Assembly: GCF_001477055.1 (NCBI RefSeq)
Contig: NZ_LDRK01000026.1
Coordinates: 32,155-96,154 of the forward strand
Direction: 5' to 3'
DNA: 64,000 nt
DNA from: Leucobacter chromiiresistens
GTDB lineage: Bacteria > Actinomycetota > Actinomycetes > Actinomycetales > Microbacteriaceae
In this document: piece by piece, positions 1 through 9,594 of the stretch
Layout: each line of letters opens with the position of its first letter
How positions within the stretch are numbered: position 1 is the first letter of the stretch
Translations under genes and position numbers: made by a program
Notes under the pieces: generated by a model
Databases searched by the model: none
The model's input: the letters and a program-made list of their open reading frames with translations, nothing else
Told to the model about the DNA's origin: nothing

Positions 1-189
1 GTCGACCGCGCCGATCGAGCGGCTCGCGCGGCGGCGCTGCACGATGCCGGTGCGCTGCCGGATCCACTCGTCGGACGAGTCGATCGGGCCGACGAGATCG
101 TCGTTCGGCACGTCGAGGTCGCCGCGGGCGGCTCCGATCGAGAGGATGCGGGTGTGAGCAGGGCCCGAGGGCTGCACGAGAGCAGGCAT
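1..189 (-). CDS. fabH: 3-oxoacyl-ACP synthase III, N-terminal part (window edge)
   Basis: Only the first 63 codons are present; the rest lies beyond base 1. The N-terminus carries the FabH-typical stretch around SSDEWIRQRTGI. The family condenses acyl-CoA with malonyl-ACP to start type II fatty-acid synthesis in the cytoplasm. It lies 19 bases after fabD on the same strand, so the two are probably co-transcribed; acpP and fabF usually follow in this order. The catalytic Cys-His-Asn residues would be outside the window, so activity cannot be judged. The ATG was chosen as the start upstream of the conserved region. Confidence 0.9.
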   Translation of the reverse strand, partial: MPALVQPSGPAHTRILSIGAARGDLDVPNDDLVGPIDSSDEWIRQRTGIVQRRRASRSIGAVD

Positions 190-208
190 GTGCACGGTTC
201 CGTTTCGG

Positions 209-1129
209 TCAGGCAGCGGGGCCGGTGATGAGCGCCACGGCCGCGTCGAGGTCTTCTGGGGTTTTGATGGCGACGGCCGGCGTGCCCTTCAGCGCACGCT
301 TGGCGATGCCGGTGAGTGCGCCTGCGGGCGCCAGCTCGACGAGCCCGCTGATGCCCGCTTCGGTGAAGCCGGCCATGCACGCGTCCCAGCGCACGGGGCT
401 CGCGATCTGGGAGATGAGGAGCTCGACGAAACGCGACCCGTCGGCGACGCGCGACCCGTCGGCGTTCGTCCACAGCGGGTGGCGGGGATCGTTCGGGGTG
501 AGCCCCTCAGCGGCGTCGCGCAGGCGCGGGATCGCCGACCCCATCGCCTCGGTGTGGAAGGCTCCGGCGACCTGCAGCGGAACGACCCGGGCACCGCGCG
601 GTGCGTCGCCGGCGAGCGCCTCGAGCGCCGAGCGATCGCCGGCAGCGACGATCTGCCCGCCGCCGTTGCGGTTCGCCGGCGTGAGCCCGTGCTCCGCGAT
701 CTTCGCGAGCACGTCGGCTTCGACGCCCCCCACGACCGCGGCCATTCCGGTGTCGACTGCGGCAGCGGCCTCCGCCATCGCGCGTCCTCGGACGGCGACG
801 AGGCGGAGCGCCTCGGCCTCGGTGAGCACGCCGGCCGCCGCGGCCGCGGCGAACTCGCCCACGGAGTGGCCGGCGATGCCCGAGTCCGCGATCGAGACGC
901 GCGCCGACAGCTCGCGCCAGGCGAGCAGGCTCGCCGCGACGATCAGCGGCTGGGCGATCGCGGTGTCGCGAATGGTGTCGGCATCGCTCTCCGTACCGTG
1001 GGTGATCAGGTCGACACCCGCGTGCTCCGAGGCCTCGCCGAGGAAGTCGCGAGCGCCGGGCAGCTCGAGCCAGGGGGCGAGGAAGCCGGGGGTCTGGGAG
1101 CCCTGTCCAGGGCAGGCGATAACAATCAC
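209..1129 (-). CDS. fabD: Malonyl-CoA:ACP transacylase
   Basis: About 306 residues. It moves the malonyl group from CoA to acyl carrier protein, supplying extender units to the fatty-acid synthase. The N-terminal PGQGSQ motif and the nucleophile elbow GHSVGE (Ser about residue 90) are intact, and the length is normal for the family. I chose the GTG that directly gives VIVIACPGQGSQ; an in-frame ATG at 1159 would add ten residues. It sits between fasR and fabH, the usual actinobacterial order. The roughly 110 bases after fasR could hold a separate promoter, but I see no clear one. Confidence 0.93.
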   Translation of the reverse strand: MIVIACPGQGSQTPGFLAPWLELPGARDFLGEASEHAGVDLITHGTESDADTIRDTAIAQPLIVAASLLAWRELSARVSIADSGIAGHSVGEFAAAAAAGVLTEAEALRLVAVRGRAMAEAAAAVDTGMAAVVGGVEADVLAKIAEHGLTPANRNGGGQIVAAGDRSALEALAGDAPRGARVVPLQVAGAFHTEAMGSAIPRLRDAAEGLTPNDPRHPLWTNADGSRVADGSRFVELLISQIASPVRWDACMAGFTEAGISGLVELAPAGALTGIAKRALKGTPAVAIKTPEDLDAAVALITGPAA

Positions 1130-1242
1130 GTGTTCCAGTTTCTCAGATCGAGGGCGCATGGCCTGCATATTTCCGACCACACTTTCCGTGTTTCTTTGTG
1201 GGACCCCTGCATGGTGCGGGGGAGAATCGGCTCCATGCGGGG

Positions 1243-2502
1243 TCAGCGGTTCGCGTCGCGTTTCGACGACGGCGGCCGTCGGCCGTGCTGCGCGATCGAT
1301 CCGGCGATGAGGGCGGATTGCAGAATCAGCGCCTCTCGCGCACCGGTCGCGTTCCAGCCGATCACATCGGAGACCTTCTTGAGGCGGTAGCGCACCGTGT
1401 TCGGGTGGACGAACAGCTCGCGGGCCGTCGCCTCGAGGGATCGCCCGTTGTCGAGATAGCACCAGAGCGTTTCGAGCAGCTCGCCCGAATGGGCGGCCAG
1501 CGGTTCGTAGATCTGCTCGATGAGCGTGCGCCGCGCGAGTCCGTCGCCGGCGAGGGCGCGCTCCGGGAGCAGGTCGTCGGCAGGTACGGGCCTCGGGGCG
1601 TGCCGCCAGGAGCGGGCCACGGCGACTCCCGCGAGCGCGGCCCGCGCGCTCCGCGACGCGTCGACGAGGTTGTCGACCGTGGGCCCCAGCACGAGCGGAC
1701 CGTCCGAGAACCCGTCGGCGAGCCGCTGGGCGATCTCGAGGAAGGAGAGTGGCGCGGGAGCGCCGCCCGCGCCCGAACCCACCGCCCCCGAGCCCGCCGT
1801 CGCATCCGGTTGGGGCGCGTCGAGGCGGCCCAGCACCAGCACGAGACGGGTGCCCTGCAGCCCGATCAACACGTCCGCTCCCGCGTGACGCGCAGATCGC
1901 CGCAGCTGATCGACGTCCACGAATCGCTCGGCGGTGCCGACGAGCACCGCCGCCTCGCCGTCGCCGTGCCAGCCGAGGGCGGCGATGCGGCTCGGCAGTT
2001 CGTCGTCGCTCTCCCCGGTCAGGATCGAGTCGACGACGAGCGCTTCGAGCCGTGCATCCCACAAGCCCCGAGCCTCCGCGGCTCGGGCGTACACGTCGGC
2101 CGCCGCGAAGGCGACGTCGCGCGAATAGTGCAGCACGGCCTCGCGCAGCGCCTCGCTCTTCGGCGCCACGCGATCCTCGACCACGGAGACGACCACGCGG
2201 ATGAGCTGCAGCGTCTCCTGCAGGCTGATCGACCGCAGCAGTTCGCGAGGTGCGGCGCTGAAGACGTCAGACGCGATCCAGGGCGTCGAGGTCGGATCCT
2301 CGTACCACTGGATGAATGAACTGATGCCCGTCTGCGCGACCAGGCCGATCGCGGAGCGACGACTCGGCGGCATGTTCCCGTACCAGGGGAGCGTGTCGTC
2401 GAGCCTCGTGATGGTGCGCGTCGACAGCTCCCCTGTGATCGTTCGGAGCCACGCGAGCTCCTGCGACTTCGTGCGATCCATGGGCGAGGATTCGGGCTGC
2501 AT
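1243..2502 (-). CDS. fasR: FasR-type PucR-family regulator of fatty-acid synthesis
   Basis: A 419-residue protein. The C-terminal PucR-type helix-turn-helix is clear (LEATARELFVHPNTVRYRLK, about residues 365-385); the middle resembles the GGDEF-like region of this family. Known relatives next to fabD in Streptomyces and mycobacteria control the fabD-fabH-acpP-fabF genes, so the same target is inferred. The start is the ATG preceded by GGAGG, which overlaps the aceE stop with an 11-base gap; a second ATG at 2481 lacks a ribosome site. Its place between aceE and fabD fits a role in matching acetyl-CoA supply to lipid synthesis. Confidence 0.9.
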   Translation of the reverse strand: MQPESSPMDRTKSQELAWLRTITGELSTRTITRLDDTLPWYGNMPPSRRSAIGLVAQTGISSFIQWYEDPTSTPWIASDVFSAAPRELLRSISLQETLQLIRVVVSVVEDRVAPKSEALREAVLHYSRDVAFAAADVYARAAEARGLWDARLEALVVDSILTGESDDELPSRIAALGWHGDGEAAVLVGTAERFVDVDQLRRSARHAGADVLIGLQGTRLVLVLGRLDAPQPDATAGSGAVGSGAGGAPAPLSFLEIAQRLADGFSDGPLVLGPTVDNLVDASRSARAALAGVAVARSWRHAPRPVPADDLLPERALAGDGLARRTLIEQIYEPLAAHSGELLETLWCYLDNGRSLEATARELFVHPNTVRYRLKKVSDVIGWNATGAREALILQSALIAGSIAQHGRRPPSSKRDANR

Positions 2503-2513
2503 CCGGCCTCCGT

Positions 2514-5240
2514 TCAGGACTCCCCGCCCGCGCCGCCGGTCGAGCCCGCGTTCACATCGTCGAGCCGGTACTGCTCTGCAGCGCGACGCGGAATGTCGGC
2601 GTCGATCTCGCCCTGGAGCGCGAGACGCTGCAGCACCTTCACGACGACGGACTCGCGGTCGATGCCGAAGTACCTGCGGGCCGCCGCACGAGTGTCCGAG
2701 AACCCGAAGCCGTCCGCGCCGAGCACGGAGTAGTCGCCCGGCACGAAGGCGCGGATCTGCTCCGGCACCTGCGTCGCCCAGTCGCTCACCGCGACCACGG
2801 GACCCTCCGAGCCTTGCAGCTTCTCCGTGAGGTACGGCACGCGGGGCTCGGCGCCGAAGTTGCGGAAGTTGTGATCCTCGGCGGCGACGCCATCGCGCCC
2901 GAGCTCGGTCCAGCTCGTGACGCTCCAGACGTCGGCCGCGACGTCCCAGTCGCGCTCGAGGAGCTTCTGCGCCTGGAGCGCCCACGGCACCGCCACGCCC
3001 GATGCGAGGATCTGCGCGCGGTGCGTGCCGCCCTCTGCCGGGCGCACCTTGTGGATGCCGCGCACGATGCCCTCGACGTCCACGTTCTCGGGCTCTGCCG
3101 GGTGCACGATCGGCTCGTTGTAGACCGTCAGGTAGTACATGACGTTGGGGTCCGGGTGCTCGCCGCCGTACATGCGCTCGATGCCGGATCGGACGATGTG
3201 CCCGAGCTCGTACCCGTAGGCCGCGTCGTAGGCGACGACCGCCGGGTTCGTCGCGGCCAGGGCGATCGAGTGACCGTCGGCGTGCTGCAGGCCCTCGCCC
3301 GTCAGCGTCGTGCGGCCCGCGGTCGCTCCGATGACGAAGCCGCGCGCCATCTGGTCGCCGGCGGCCCAGAAGGCGTCGCCCGTGCGCTGGAAGCCGAACA
3401 TCGAGTAGAAGATGTAGACCGGGATCAGGGGCTCGCCCTGCGTCGAGTAGGAGGTGCCCACCGCGGTGAAGGCCGCCGCGGCGCCCGCCTCGTTGATGCC
3501 GACGTGCAGCAGCACGCCCTGCGGGCTCTCCTTGTAGGCGAGCAGCAGCTCGCGGTCGACCGAGACGTAGTTCTGCCCGTTGGGGTTGTAGATCTTCGAG
3601 GTCGGGAAGTACGAGTCCATGCCGAAGGTGCGGGCCTCGTCGGGGATGATCGGCACGATGCGCGGTCCGAAGGTCTTGTCGCGCATCAGATCCTTGAGCA
3701 GGCGCACGAAGACCATGGTCGTCGCCGCTTCCTGCGTTCCGGATCCCTTCGCCGCAATGGCGTAGGTCTTCTTCTCGGGCAGTGCGAGCTCGGTGTGCTT
3801 CGTGCGGCGCTCGGGCAGGTACCCGCCGAGCGCGCGTCGGCGCTCGTGGATGTACTGGATCGCCTCGTCGTCGTCGCCCGGGAAGTAGTAGGGCGGGCGG
3901 TACGGGTCGGCTTCGAGTTGGGCGTCGGAGATCGGGATGCGCATGGTGTCGCGGAACGTCTTGATGTCGTCCAGCGTCATCTTCTTCATCTGGTGCGTCG
4001 CATTGCGGCCCTCGAAGTGCGGGCCCAGACCGTAACCCTTGACCGTCTTCGCGAGGATGACCGTCGGGCGGCCCTTGTGGGCGAGCGCCGCCGCGTACGC
4101 CGCGTACACCTTGCGGTAGTCGTGGCCGCCGCGGCGCAGCTGCCAGATCTGGTCGTCGGTGTAGTCGTCGACGAGGTGCATCGCCCGCTCGTCCTTGCCG
4201 AAGAAGTGATTGCGGATGTAGGCGCCGTTCTCCGCCTTGTACGTCTGGTAGTCGCCGTCGGGCGTCGTGTTCATGATGTTGAGCAGTGCGCCGTCGACGT
4301 CGCGCTCGAGCAGGTCGTCCCACTCGCGGCCCCAGATGACCTTGATCACGTTCCAGCCCGCGCCGCGGAAGAAGCTCTCCAGCTCCTGGATGATCTTCCC
4401 GTTGCCGCGCACGGGCCCGTCGAGGCGCTGCAGGTTGCAGTTGATCACGAAGGTCAGATTGTCGAGCCCCTCGTTCGCGGCCACCTGCAGCTGACCGCGG
4501 CTCTCGACCTCGTCCATCTCGCCGTCGCCGAGGAACGCCCACACGTGCTGATCCGAGGCGTCCTTGATGCCGCGGTTCGTGAGGTACTTGTTGAGCTGCG
4601 CCTGGTAGATGGCGTTGATGGGGCCGAGGCCCATCGAGACGGTGGGGAACTGCCAGAACTCGGGCGCGAGGCGCGGGTGCGGGTAGCTCGGGAGGCCGCC
4701 GCCGGCGTGCGACTTCTCCTGGCGGAAGCCGTCGAGCTGGTCGGCGCTCAAACGCCCCTCGAGGAAGGCGCGCGCGTACATGCCGGGGGAGGCGTGCCCC
4801 TGGGCGAAGATCTGATCGCCGCCGCCGGGGTGATCCTGGCCGCGGAAGAAGTGGTTGAAGCCGACCTCGTAGAGCGATGCCGCCGAGGCGTACGACGAGA
4901 TGTGGCCGCCCACGCCGATACCGGGCGCCTGCGCGCGATGCACCGTCATGGCGGCGTTCCAGCGGATCCACGAGCGGTACTTGCGCTCGAGCTCCTCATT
5001 GCCGGGGAAGTCGGGCTCGTCGTTCGACGCGATCGTGTTCACGTAGTCCGTGGTGGGCACCTGAGGCACGTTCAGGTGCAGCTGGCGAGACCGATCGAGC
5101 AGGCTCGTCATGATCTCGCGGCCGCGGCCGGCGCCGCGCTCCTCCACGACCGCATCGAGGGACTCGCGCCATTCGGCGGTCTCCTGCGGATCCTGATCTT
5201 CATTTTCGCGTGCGTAGGGATCCTGCGTGTTGACAGCCAA
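2514..5240 (-). CDS. aceE: Pyruvate dehydrogenase E1 component, homodimeric type
   Basis: About 908 residues, the usual size for homodimeric E1. It performs thiamine-diphosphate-dependent decarboxylation of pyruvate and reductive acetylation of lipoyl E2. The cofactor motif GDGEMDE lies near residue 235, followed by the typical [13 protein letters not shown]. The start is taken as TTG giving (M)AVNTQDPY, because GGAG lies about eight bases upstream and no in-frame ATG is near; the next ATG is 52 codons further up. The E2 and E3 partners are encoded about 30 kb away (34.2-37.5 kb). fasR follows within 11 bases. Confidence 0.95.
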   Translation of the reverse strand: MAVNTQDPYARENEDQDPQETAEWRESLDAVVEERGAGRGREIMTSLLDRSRQLHLNVPQVPTTDYVNTIASNDEPDFPGNEELERKYRSWIRWNAAMTVHRAQAPGIGVGGHISSYASAASLYEVGFNHFFRGQDHPGGGDQIFAQGHASPGMYARAFLEGRLSADQLDGFRQEKSHAGGGLPSYPHPRLAPEFWQFPTVSMGLGPINAIYQAQLNKYLTNRGIKDASDQHVWAFLGDGEMDEVESRGQLQVAANEGLDNLTFVINCNLQRLDGPVRGNGKIIQELESFFRGAGWNVIKVIWGREWDDLLERDVDGALLNIMNTTPDGDYQTYKAENGAYIRNHFFGKDERAMHLVDDYTDDQIWQLRRGGHDYRKVYAAYAAALAHKGRPTVILAKTVKGYGLGPHFEGRNATHQMKKMTLDDIKTFRDTMRIPISDAQLEADPYRPPYYFPGDDDEAIQYIHERRRALGGYLPERRTKHTELALPEKKTYAIAAKGSGTQEAATTMVFVRLLKDLMRDKTFGPRIVPIIPDEARTFGMDSYFPTSKIYNPNGQNYVSVDRELLLAYKESPQGVLLHVGINEAGAAAAFTAVGTSYSTQGEPLIPVYIFYSMFGFQRTGDAFWAAGDQMARGFVIGATAGRTTLTGEGLQHADGHSIALAATNPAVVAYDAAYGYELGHIVRSGIERMYGGEHPDPNVMYYLTVYNEPIVHPAEPENVDVEGIVRGIHKVRPAEGGTHRAQILASGVAVPWALQAQKLLERDWDVAADVWSVTSWTELGRDGVAAEDHNFRNFGAEPRVPYLTEKLQGSEGPVVAVSDWATQVPEQIRAFVPGDYSVLGADGFGFSDTRAAARRYFGIDRESVVVKVLQRLALQGEIDADIPRRAAEQYRLDDVNAGSTGGAGGES

Positions 5241-5486
5241 GATTGTGCTCCATTCACCATGAGGCGTGCAGGAGCCGGAACCGCTGGTTGATGCGTCGGC
5301 GCACTGCACGAAAGGCGCCCGCTGGATTCGCGGGTGTGCCTCCACACTAGCGAATTTGCACGAAGGATCACCCAGCCGTCGCGCGTCGTGTGTCATTCCG
5401 GCACAATCCGCGCGGGTCGCGGGGCTTGGCTAGGGTGGATCGCGTCGCATCAGGAGCGGGCGTTCCAGCCCGGAACAGGAGGTCGC

Positions 5487-5954
5487 ATGGTGCTCGCCGC
5501 TGGAGCTGCAGCGCCCGATTTCGCGCTGTCGGATCAATACGGGTCGGAGACCGTGCTCTCCGACCTGTTGCGGGACGGCCCGGTGGCGCTGGCGTTCGTG
5601 CCGTTCGCGTTCTCGCGCATCTGCACGTCGGAGTTCGCCGAGCTCTCGGCGCACCTCGACCTGTTCGCCGGGCGCTCGGTGCAGCTCGTCGGCATCACCG
5701 TCGACTCGGTATGGACCCTGCGCGCTTGGGCGGAGCAGGAGGGCTTCTCGTTCCCGATCCTCTCCGACTTCTGGCCCCACGGCGAGGTCGCCCGGGCGTA
5801 CGGCGCACTCGTCGAGCGCACGGGGGCGGCCGCGCGGGCGACGGTGGTGGTCGGCCGGGACGGGCGCGTGGCCGCCTCGTTCTCGAGCGACGCGGTTGAG
5901 GCCCGCCCGCTCGCCGCCTATCGGAAGGCCGTCTCGGCGCTGCCGCTCGCGTGA
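5487..5954 (+). CDS. ahpE: One-cysteine peroxiredoxin, AhpE-like
   Basis: A 155-residue thioredoxin-fold peroxidase that reduces hydroperoxides. The peroxidatic cysteine is in FVPFAFSRICTSEF, the PxxxS/TxxC motif with Ser in place of Thr, as seen in AhpE-type enzymes. No second, resolving cysteine is present, so reduction by mycothiol/mycoredoxin or another thiol partner is inferred. The start ATG has a perfect AGGAGG four bases upstream; a longer reading frame from 5334 has no such site. It is divergent from aceE, and ahpE is also found near aceE in mycobacteria. Confidence 0.92.
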   Translation: MVLAAGAAAPDFALSDQYGSETVLSDLLRDGPVALAFVPFAFSRICTSEFAELSAHLDLFAGRSVQLVGITVDSVWTLRAWAEQEGFSFPILSDFWPHGEVARAYGALVERTGAAARATVVVGRDGRVAASFSSDAVEARPLAAYRKAVSALPLA

Positions 5955-6017
5955 GCCGCGCCGATTTCTCCGCGCGTCGGCGTTTCCTCTAAGCTATGGA
6001 TGCCGCTCGGCGGCGTG

Positions 6018-6091
6018 GGGCCTGTAGCTCAGTTGGTTAGAGCATCTCGTTTACACCGAGAGGGTCGGGGGTTCGAGTCCCTCCGGGCCCA
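6018..6091 (+). tRNA. tRNA-Val (anticodon UAC)
   Basis: A 74-base cloverleaf. The acceptor arms GGGCCTG and CGGGCCC pair with one wobble, the D stem is GCTC/GAGC, and the anticodon stem TCTCG/CGAGA encloses TTTACAC with anticodon TAC. The T arm contains GGTTCGAGTCC-type sequence. The 3' CCA is not encoded. It ends 12 bases from the convergent glutathione peroxidase gene. Confidence 0.97.
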
Positions 6092-6103
6092 CCCTCACCG
6101 TCG

Positions 6104-6589
6104 TCACTCCGGCAGCGCCGCCTCGATCGCGGCGATCACGGCCGGGTCGTCCGGCTCGACGGTCGGCCGGAAGCGAGACACCGAGCCGTCGGGTGCGACG
6201 AGGAACTTCTCGAAGTTCCACTTCACCCGCCCCGACTTGCCGGCCGCGTCGGGCACCTCGCGCAGCTGCTCGTACAGCGGATGCTTGTTCCGGCCGTTCA
6301 CCTTGACCTTCTCCATGAGCGGGAAGCTGACGCCGTACGACGTCGAGCAGAACGTCTTGATCTCCTCGCCATCGCCCGGCTCCTGGCCCATGAACTGGTT
6401 GCAGGGGAAGCCGAGTACCGTGAGGCCGCGCTCCCCGTAGGTGCGCTGCAGTGCCTCGAGCTTCTCGTACTGCGGCGTGAGACCGCACTTCGAGGCCACG
6501 TTCACGATGAGCACGGCCCGGTCGGCGTAATCGGCGAGCGACGCCGGTTCGCCGTCGATCGTGGTGAAGGGGATGTCGCGAAGCTCCAT
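6104..6589 (-). CDS. Glutathione peroxidase family protein
   Basis: A 161-residue thioredoxin-fold peroxidase (BtuE/BsaA type). The active-site block VNVASKCGLTPQY carries a cysteine rather than selenocysteine, and GFPCNQF and WNFEKFLV are the other family signatures. Bacterial members usually use thioredoxin rather than glutathione as reductant; in an actinobacterium without glutathione that is the likely case here. A GTG two codons upstream (6595) is an alternative start, and neither start has a strong ribosome site. Together with ahpE it forms a small peroxide-defence group around the tRNA. Confidence 0.92.
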   Translation of the reverse strand: MELRDIPFTTIDGEPASLADYADRAVLIVNVASKCGLTPQYEKLEALQRTYGERGLTVLGFPCNQFMGQEPGDGEEIKTFCSTSYGVSFPLMEKVKVNGRNKHPLYEQLREVPDAAGKSGRVKWNFEKFLVAPDGSVSRFRPTVEPDDPAVIAAIEAALPE

Positions 6590-6697
6590 GCCCACAGCCT
6601 AGGTCACTGCGGCATCGGAATGAACGCGCAGCAGGATACGTTGGGGTGGGTGTCGGGGCGCGATCCGCGCTTCGCAGAGACGAAAGGCACGGTGCGC

Positions 6698-7234
6698 ATG
6701 AGTTCGGCTCCGGAGAATGCAGCGGTGGGGTTCGACGCGAGCGGGGTGAGCGGCGCCGATGCGCTGAAGCAGGCGTTTCGGGAGCACCCCTCGGGGGTGG
6801 CGCTGATCACGGCGATGACGGACGAGGGGCCGGTCGGGTTGACGGCTTCCAGCGTCGCCTCGGTCGGCATCGATCCGCCCGCCCTCGCGTTCTCGGTGAC
6901 GCGCGCCACCGGCAGCGCCGGCGGCGTGCTGGGCGCGGAGACGCACCTCGTGCACCTCCTCGATTCGCGGCACGCCGAGGTCGCGCAGGCGTTCGCGGTC
7001 TCCGGCGCTGAGCGCTTCACCCCCGAGCAGGGGTGGGCGTCGCTCGAGACGGGCGAGCCGTACCTCCCCGCGTCGCGCGTGGCGCTCCGCTGCCGTCCGC
7101 TGCACACGCTCGGCGTCGGCTCGTCGGTGGTCGTCGTCGCGGAAGTGCTCGGCGCCGTCTTCGGCGAGGCCGCGGAGCCGATGGTCTACGTGGATCGCCG
7201 TTTCCACACGCTGCCCGCAGCCGATCGGGCCTAG
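6698..7234 (+). CDS. Flavin reductase family protein (FMN-binding)
   Basis: A 178-residue protein of the Flavin_Reduct family. Visible signatures are HPSGVALITA, GLTASSVASVGIDPPALAFSV and the late VYVDRRFHTL. Such proteins bind FMN and use NAD(P)H to supply reduced flavin to a partner oxygenase, or act as oxidoreductases themselves. No oxygenase gene is adjacent, so the partner is unknown. The ATG at 6698 follows GAAAGG with a ten-base gap; a GTG at 6692 is possible. The next gene, a glutathione-transferase homologue, starts 60 bases on and could be co-transcribed. Confidence 0.85.
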   Translation: MSSAPENAAVGFDASGVSGADALKQAFREHPSGVALITAMTDEGPVGLTASSVASVGIDPPALAFSVTRATGSAGGVLGAETHLVHLLDSRHAEVAQAFAVSGAERFTPEQGWASLETGEPYLPASRVALRCRPLHTLGVGSSVVVVAEVLGAVFGEAAEPMVYVDRRFHTLPAADRA

Positions 7235-7294
7235 CATCGGAACCACGAGTCGAGATCTCCGTGAGCGGAGATCCGCACGATCAGAGGAGACCCG

Positions 7295-8359
7295 ATGACC
7301 GAATCGTCAGACACCGCGATGGGGAGCTACGTGACCGGGGGAGCGTTCGAGCGCGATACGCAGTACATCGAGGATCGCATCGTCGCCGATCCCGATGCGG
7401 TGCGCGCGCTGCCCGCGCCGCCGGCGTCGAAGATCGGCTCGCTCGGCTTCGGGCTCTCCGAGGGCGCCGAGGCGTGGCCGGTCGAACCGGGGCGCTACCG
7501 CCTCGTCGCCGCTGCCGCCTGCCCCTGGGCGAACCGCACGCTGATCGTGCGACGTCTTCTGGGCCTCGAAGACGTGATCTCGCTCGGGCAGCCGGGGCCG
7601 GTGCACGACGCGCGATCCTGGACCTTCGATCTCGACCCCGACGGTCGCGACCCGGTGCTCGGCACGGAGCGCCTGCAGGAGAACTACTTCGCCCGGTTCC
7701 CGGGGTACCCGCGCGGCATCACGGTGCCCGCGATCGTCGATGTTCCGAGCGGCGGAGTGGTCACGAACGACTACCCGCAGATCACGCTCGACTTCTCGAC
7801 GCAGTGGCGGGAGTTCCATCGCGATGGCGCCCCCGACCTGCTGCCGAGCGATCAGATCGACGAGATGTGGCCGATCATCGAGCGCATCTTCACGGAGGTC
7901 AACAACGGGGTCTACCGGTGCGGGTTCGCGGGGAGCCAGGAGGCCTACGACGCCGCCTACGAGCGACTGTGGGCGGCGATGGACTGGCTGGAGGAGCGGC
8001 TGTCGACGCGCCGCTTCGTGATGGGCGACACGATCACCGAGGCCGATGTGCGACTCTTCACCACGCTCGCCCGATTCGACCCCGTGTACCACGGCCATTT
8101 CAAGGCGAACCGCAACAAGCTCAGCGAGATGGAGCACCTCTGGGGGTACGCCCGCGATCTCTATCAGACGCCGGGCTTCGGCGACACGATCGACTTCACG
8201 CAGATCAAGCAGCACTACTACGCCACCCATGCCGACATCAACCCGACGCGGATCGTGCCGCTCGGGCCGGATCTCGCGAACTGGCGCACCGCGCACGGCC
8301 GCGAGCGGCTGGGCGGAGCGCCCTTCGGCGACGGGACCCCGCCGCAGCCGAAGCGCTAA
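7295..8359 (+). CDS. Xi-class glutathione transferase-like reductase
   Basis: A 354-residue protein of the glutathionyl-hydroquinone reductase (YqjG/Xi GST) family. The catalytic motif ACPWANR (Cys near residue 75) in the thioredoxin-like half and the helical half with YERLWAAMDWLEERL are present. The family removes thiol adducts from hydroquinones. Since actinobacteria use mycothiol rather than glutathione, the physiological thiol is uncertain. The start has AGGAGA nine bases upstream. Its TAA stop overlaps the convergent MFS gene's TAG by four bases, leaving no room for a terminator between them. Confidence 0.9.
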   Translation: MTESSDTAMGSYVTGGAFERDTQYIEDRIVADPDAVRALPAPPASKIGSLGFGLSEGAEAWPVEPGRYRLVAAAACPWANRTLIVRRLLGLEDVISLGQPGPVHDARSWTFDLDPDGRDPVLGTERLQENYFARFPGYPRGITVPAIVDVPSGGVVTNDYPQITLDFSTQWREFHRDGAPDLLPSDQIDEMWPIIERIFTEVNNGVYRCGFAGSQEAYDAAYERLWAAMDWLEERLSTRRFVMGDTITEADVRLFTTLARFDPVYHGHFKANRNKLSEMEHLWGYARDLYQTPGFGDTIDFTQIKQHYYATHADINPTRIVPLGPDLANWRTAHGRERLGGAPFGDGTPPQPKR

Positions 8360-9594
8360 CGCGGAATCGTGATGCCCACGGTGTCGCGGTCGCGCGCCTT
8401 GTCCCGGCGCTCGACCGCGATACCGGAGAGCGCGAGCACCATGCCGATGCAGCCGAGCACCACGCCGACCCACCCCGGGGCGAGATACCCGAAACCGCCG
8501 GCGATCGCGAGCCCCCCGAGCCAGGCTCCGAGGCTGTTGCCGACGTTGAACGCGGCGTGGTTGACGGCGGCGCCGAAGAGCGCGGCCTCGCCCGAGACGC
8601 GGATCAGACGCGACTGGATGGAGGGCATCAGCACCGATGAGGTGACGCCGAGCAGGAAGGTCGTGACGATGAGCCCTGCGGGGGTGCTGGCGAGCAGCGC
8701 GTAGGCGACCAGCACGGCGATGAACGAGGTGAAGCCGAAGACGATGGTGCGGGTCAGATCCTTGTCGCTCGCCCACCCGCCGGCGAGGTTGCCGATGGTC
8801 ATGCCGAGGCCGAGCCCCGCGAGCACCCACGGCACCGCCGTCTCGGGAAGCCCTGTCGATCGCGTGGTGACCTCCGCGATGTACGAGTAGACGGCGAAGA
8901 AGCCGCCGAACCCGATCGCGCCCACGCCGATCATGATCCAGAGCCGGTAGTTGCGAAGCGCCGAGAGCTCGAGCAGCGCACTGCGCTCGGGGTTGCCGGG
9001 ATAGCGGGGGAGGAAGGCGAGGCAGAGGAGCAGCGTCGCGGTGAAGATGACGGCGACGAGCACGTAGGCCCAGCGCCAGCCGGCGACCTGGCCGATCCAC
9101 GTCGCGATGGGCACTCCCACCACGTTCGCGACGGTGAGCCCCGAGAGCGCCAGGGCGATGCCCCGGCCCTGCATCCCCGGGCCCATGATGCGCGCGGCGA
9201 GAAGTGAGGCGACGCCGAAGTAGGCGCCGTGCGGCAGGGCGGCGACGAAGCGGGCCACCGCGAGCGATCCGAAGGTCGGCATGCACACCGACGCGATCGT
9301 TCCGAGGATGAAGAGGCCGAGCAGCAGGAAGGCGAGCTTCGTCTGCGACATGCGCGCGGCGAGCACCGCGAACGTCGGGGCGCCCACGACGACCCCGAGC
9401 GCGTACGCCGTGATGAGCCAACCGGCCTTCGCGATGACCGTGTCGGGAGATGCTGCGAAGCCGGGGAGCAGGTCGCTCGCGATCTCGGGCAGGAAGCCCA
9501 TCGTCGCGAACTCCGTCACCCCGATGCCGAAGCCGCCGAGGGCGAGCGCGAAGAGCGCGAAGCCGCGCTGCACGGGAGTCAGGCGAGCGGTCAC
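8356..9594 (-). CDS. MFS transporter, DHA1 (AraJ/drug exporter) type
   Basis: A 412-residue inner-membrane protein with about 12 hydrophobic segments. The first helix contains the GVTEFATMGFLPEIA motif typical of the DHA1 subgroup that includes AraJ- and purine/arabinose-type exporters. The substrate cannot be told from sequence. The GTG start overlaps the stop of the upstream MBL-fold gene in GTGA, so the two are translationally coupled. The 3' end overlaps the convergent transferase gene by four bases. Confidence 0.88.
   Translation of the reverse strand: MTARLTPVQRGFALFALALGGFGIGVTEFATMGFLPEIASDLLPGFAASPDTVIAKAGWLITAYALGVVVGAPTFAVLAARMSQTKLAFLLLGLFILGTIASVCMPTFGSLAVARFVAALPHGAYFGVASLLAARIMGPGMQGRGIALALSGLTVANVVGVPIATWIGQVAGWRWAYVLVAVIFTATLLLCLAFLPRYPGNPERSALLELSALRNYRLWIMIGVGAIGFGGFFAVYSYIAEVTTRSTGLPETAVPWVLAGLGLGMTIGNLAGGWASDKDLTRTIVFGFTSFIAVLVAYALLASTPAGLIVTTFLLGVTSSVLMPSIQSRLIRVSGEAALFGAAVNHAAFNVGNSLGAWLGGLAIAGGFGYLAPGWVGVVLGCIGMVLALSGIAVERRDKARDRDTVGITIPR

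Noticed and set aside
2503..4971. Continuation of the fasR reading frame upstream over aceE
   Set aside because: The upstream part is Arg-rich shadow of aceE; a good ribosome site marks the true fasR ATG at 2502.
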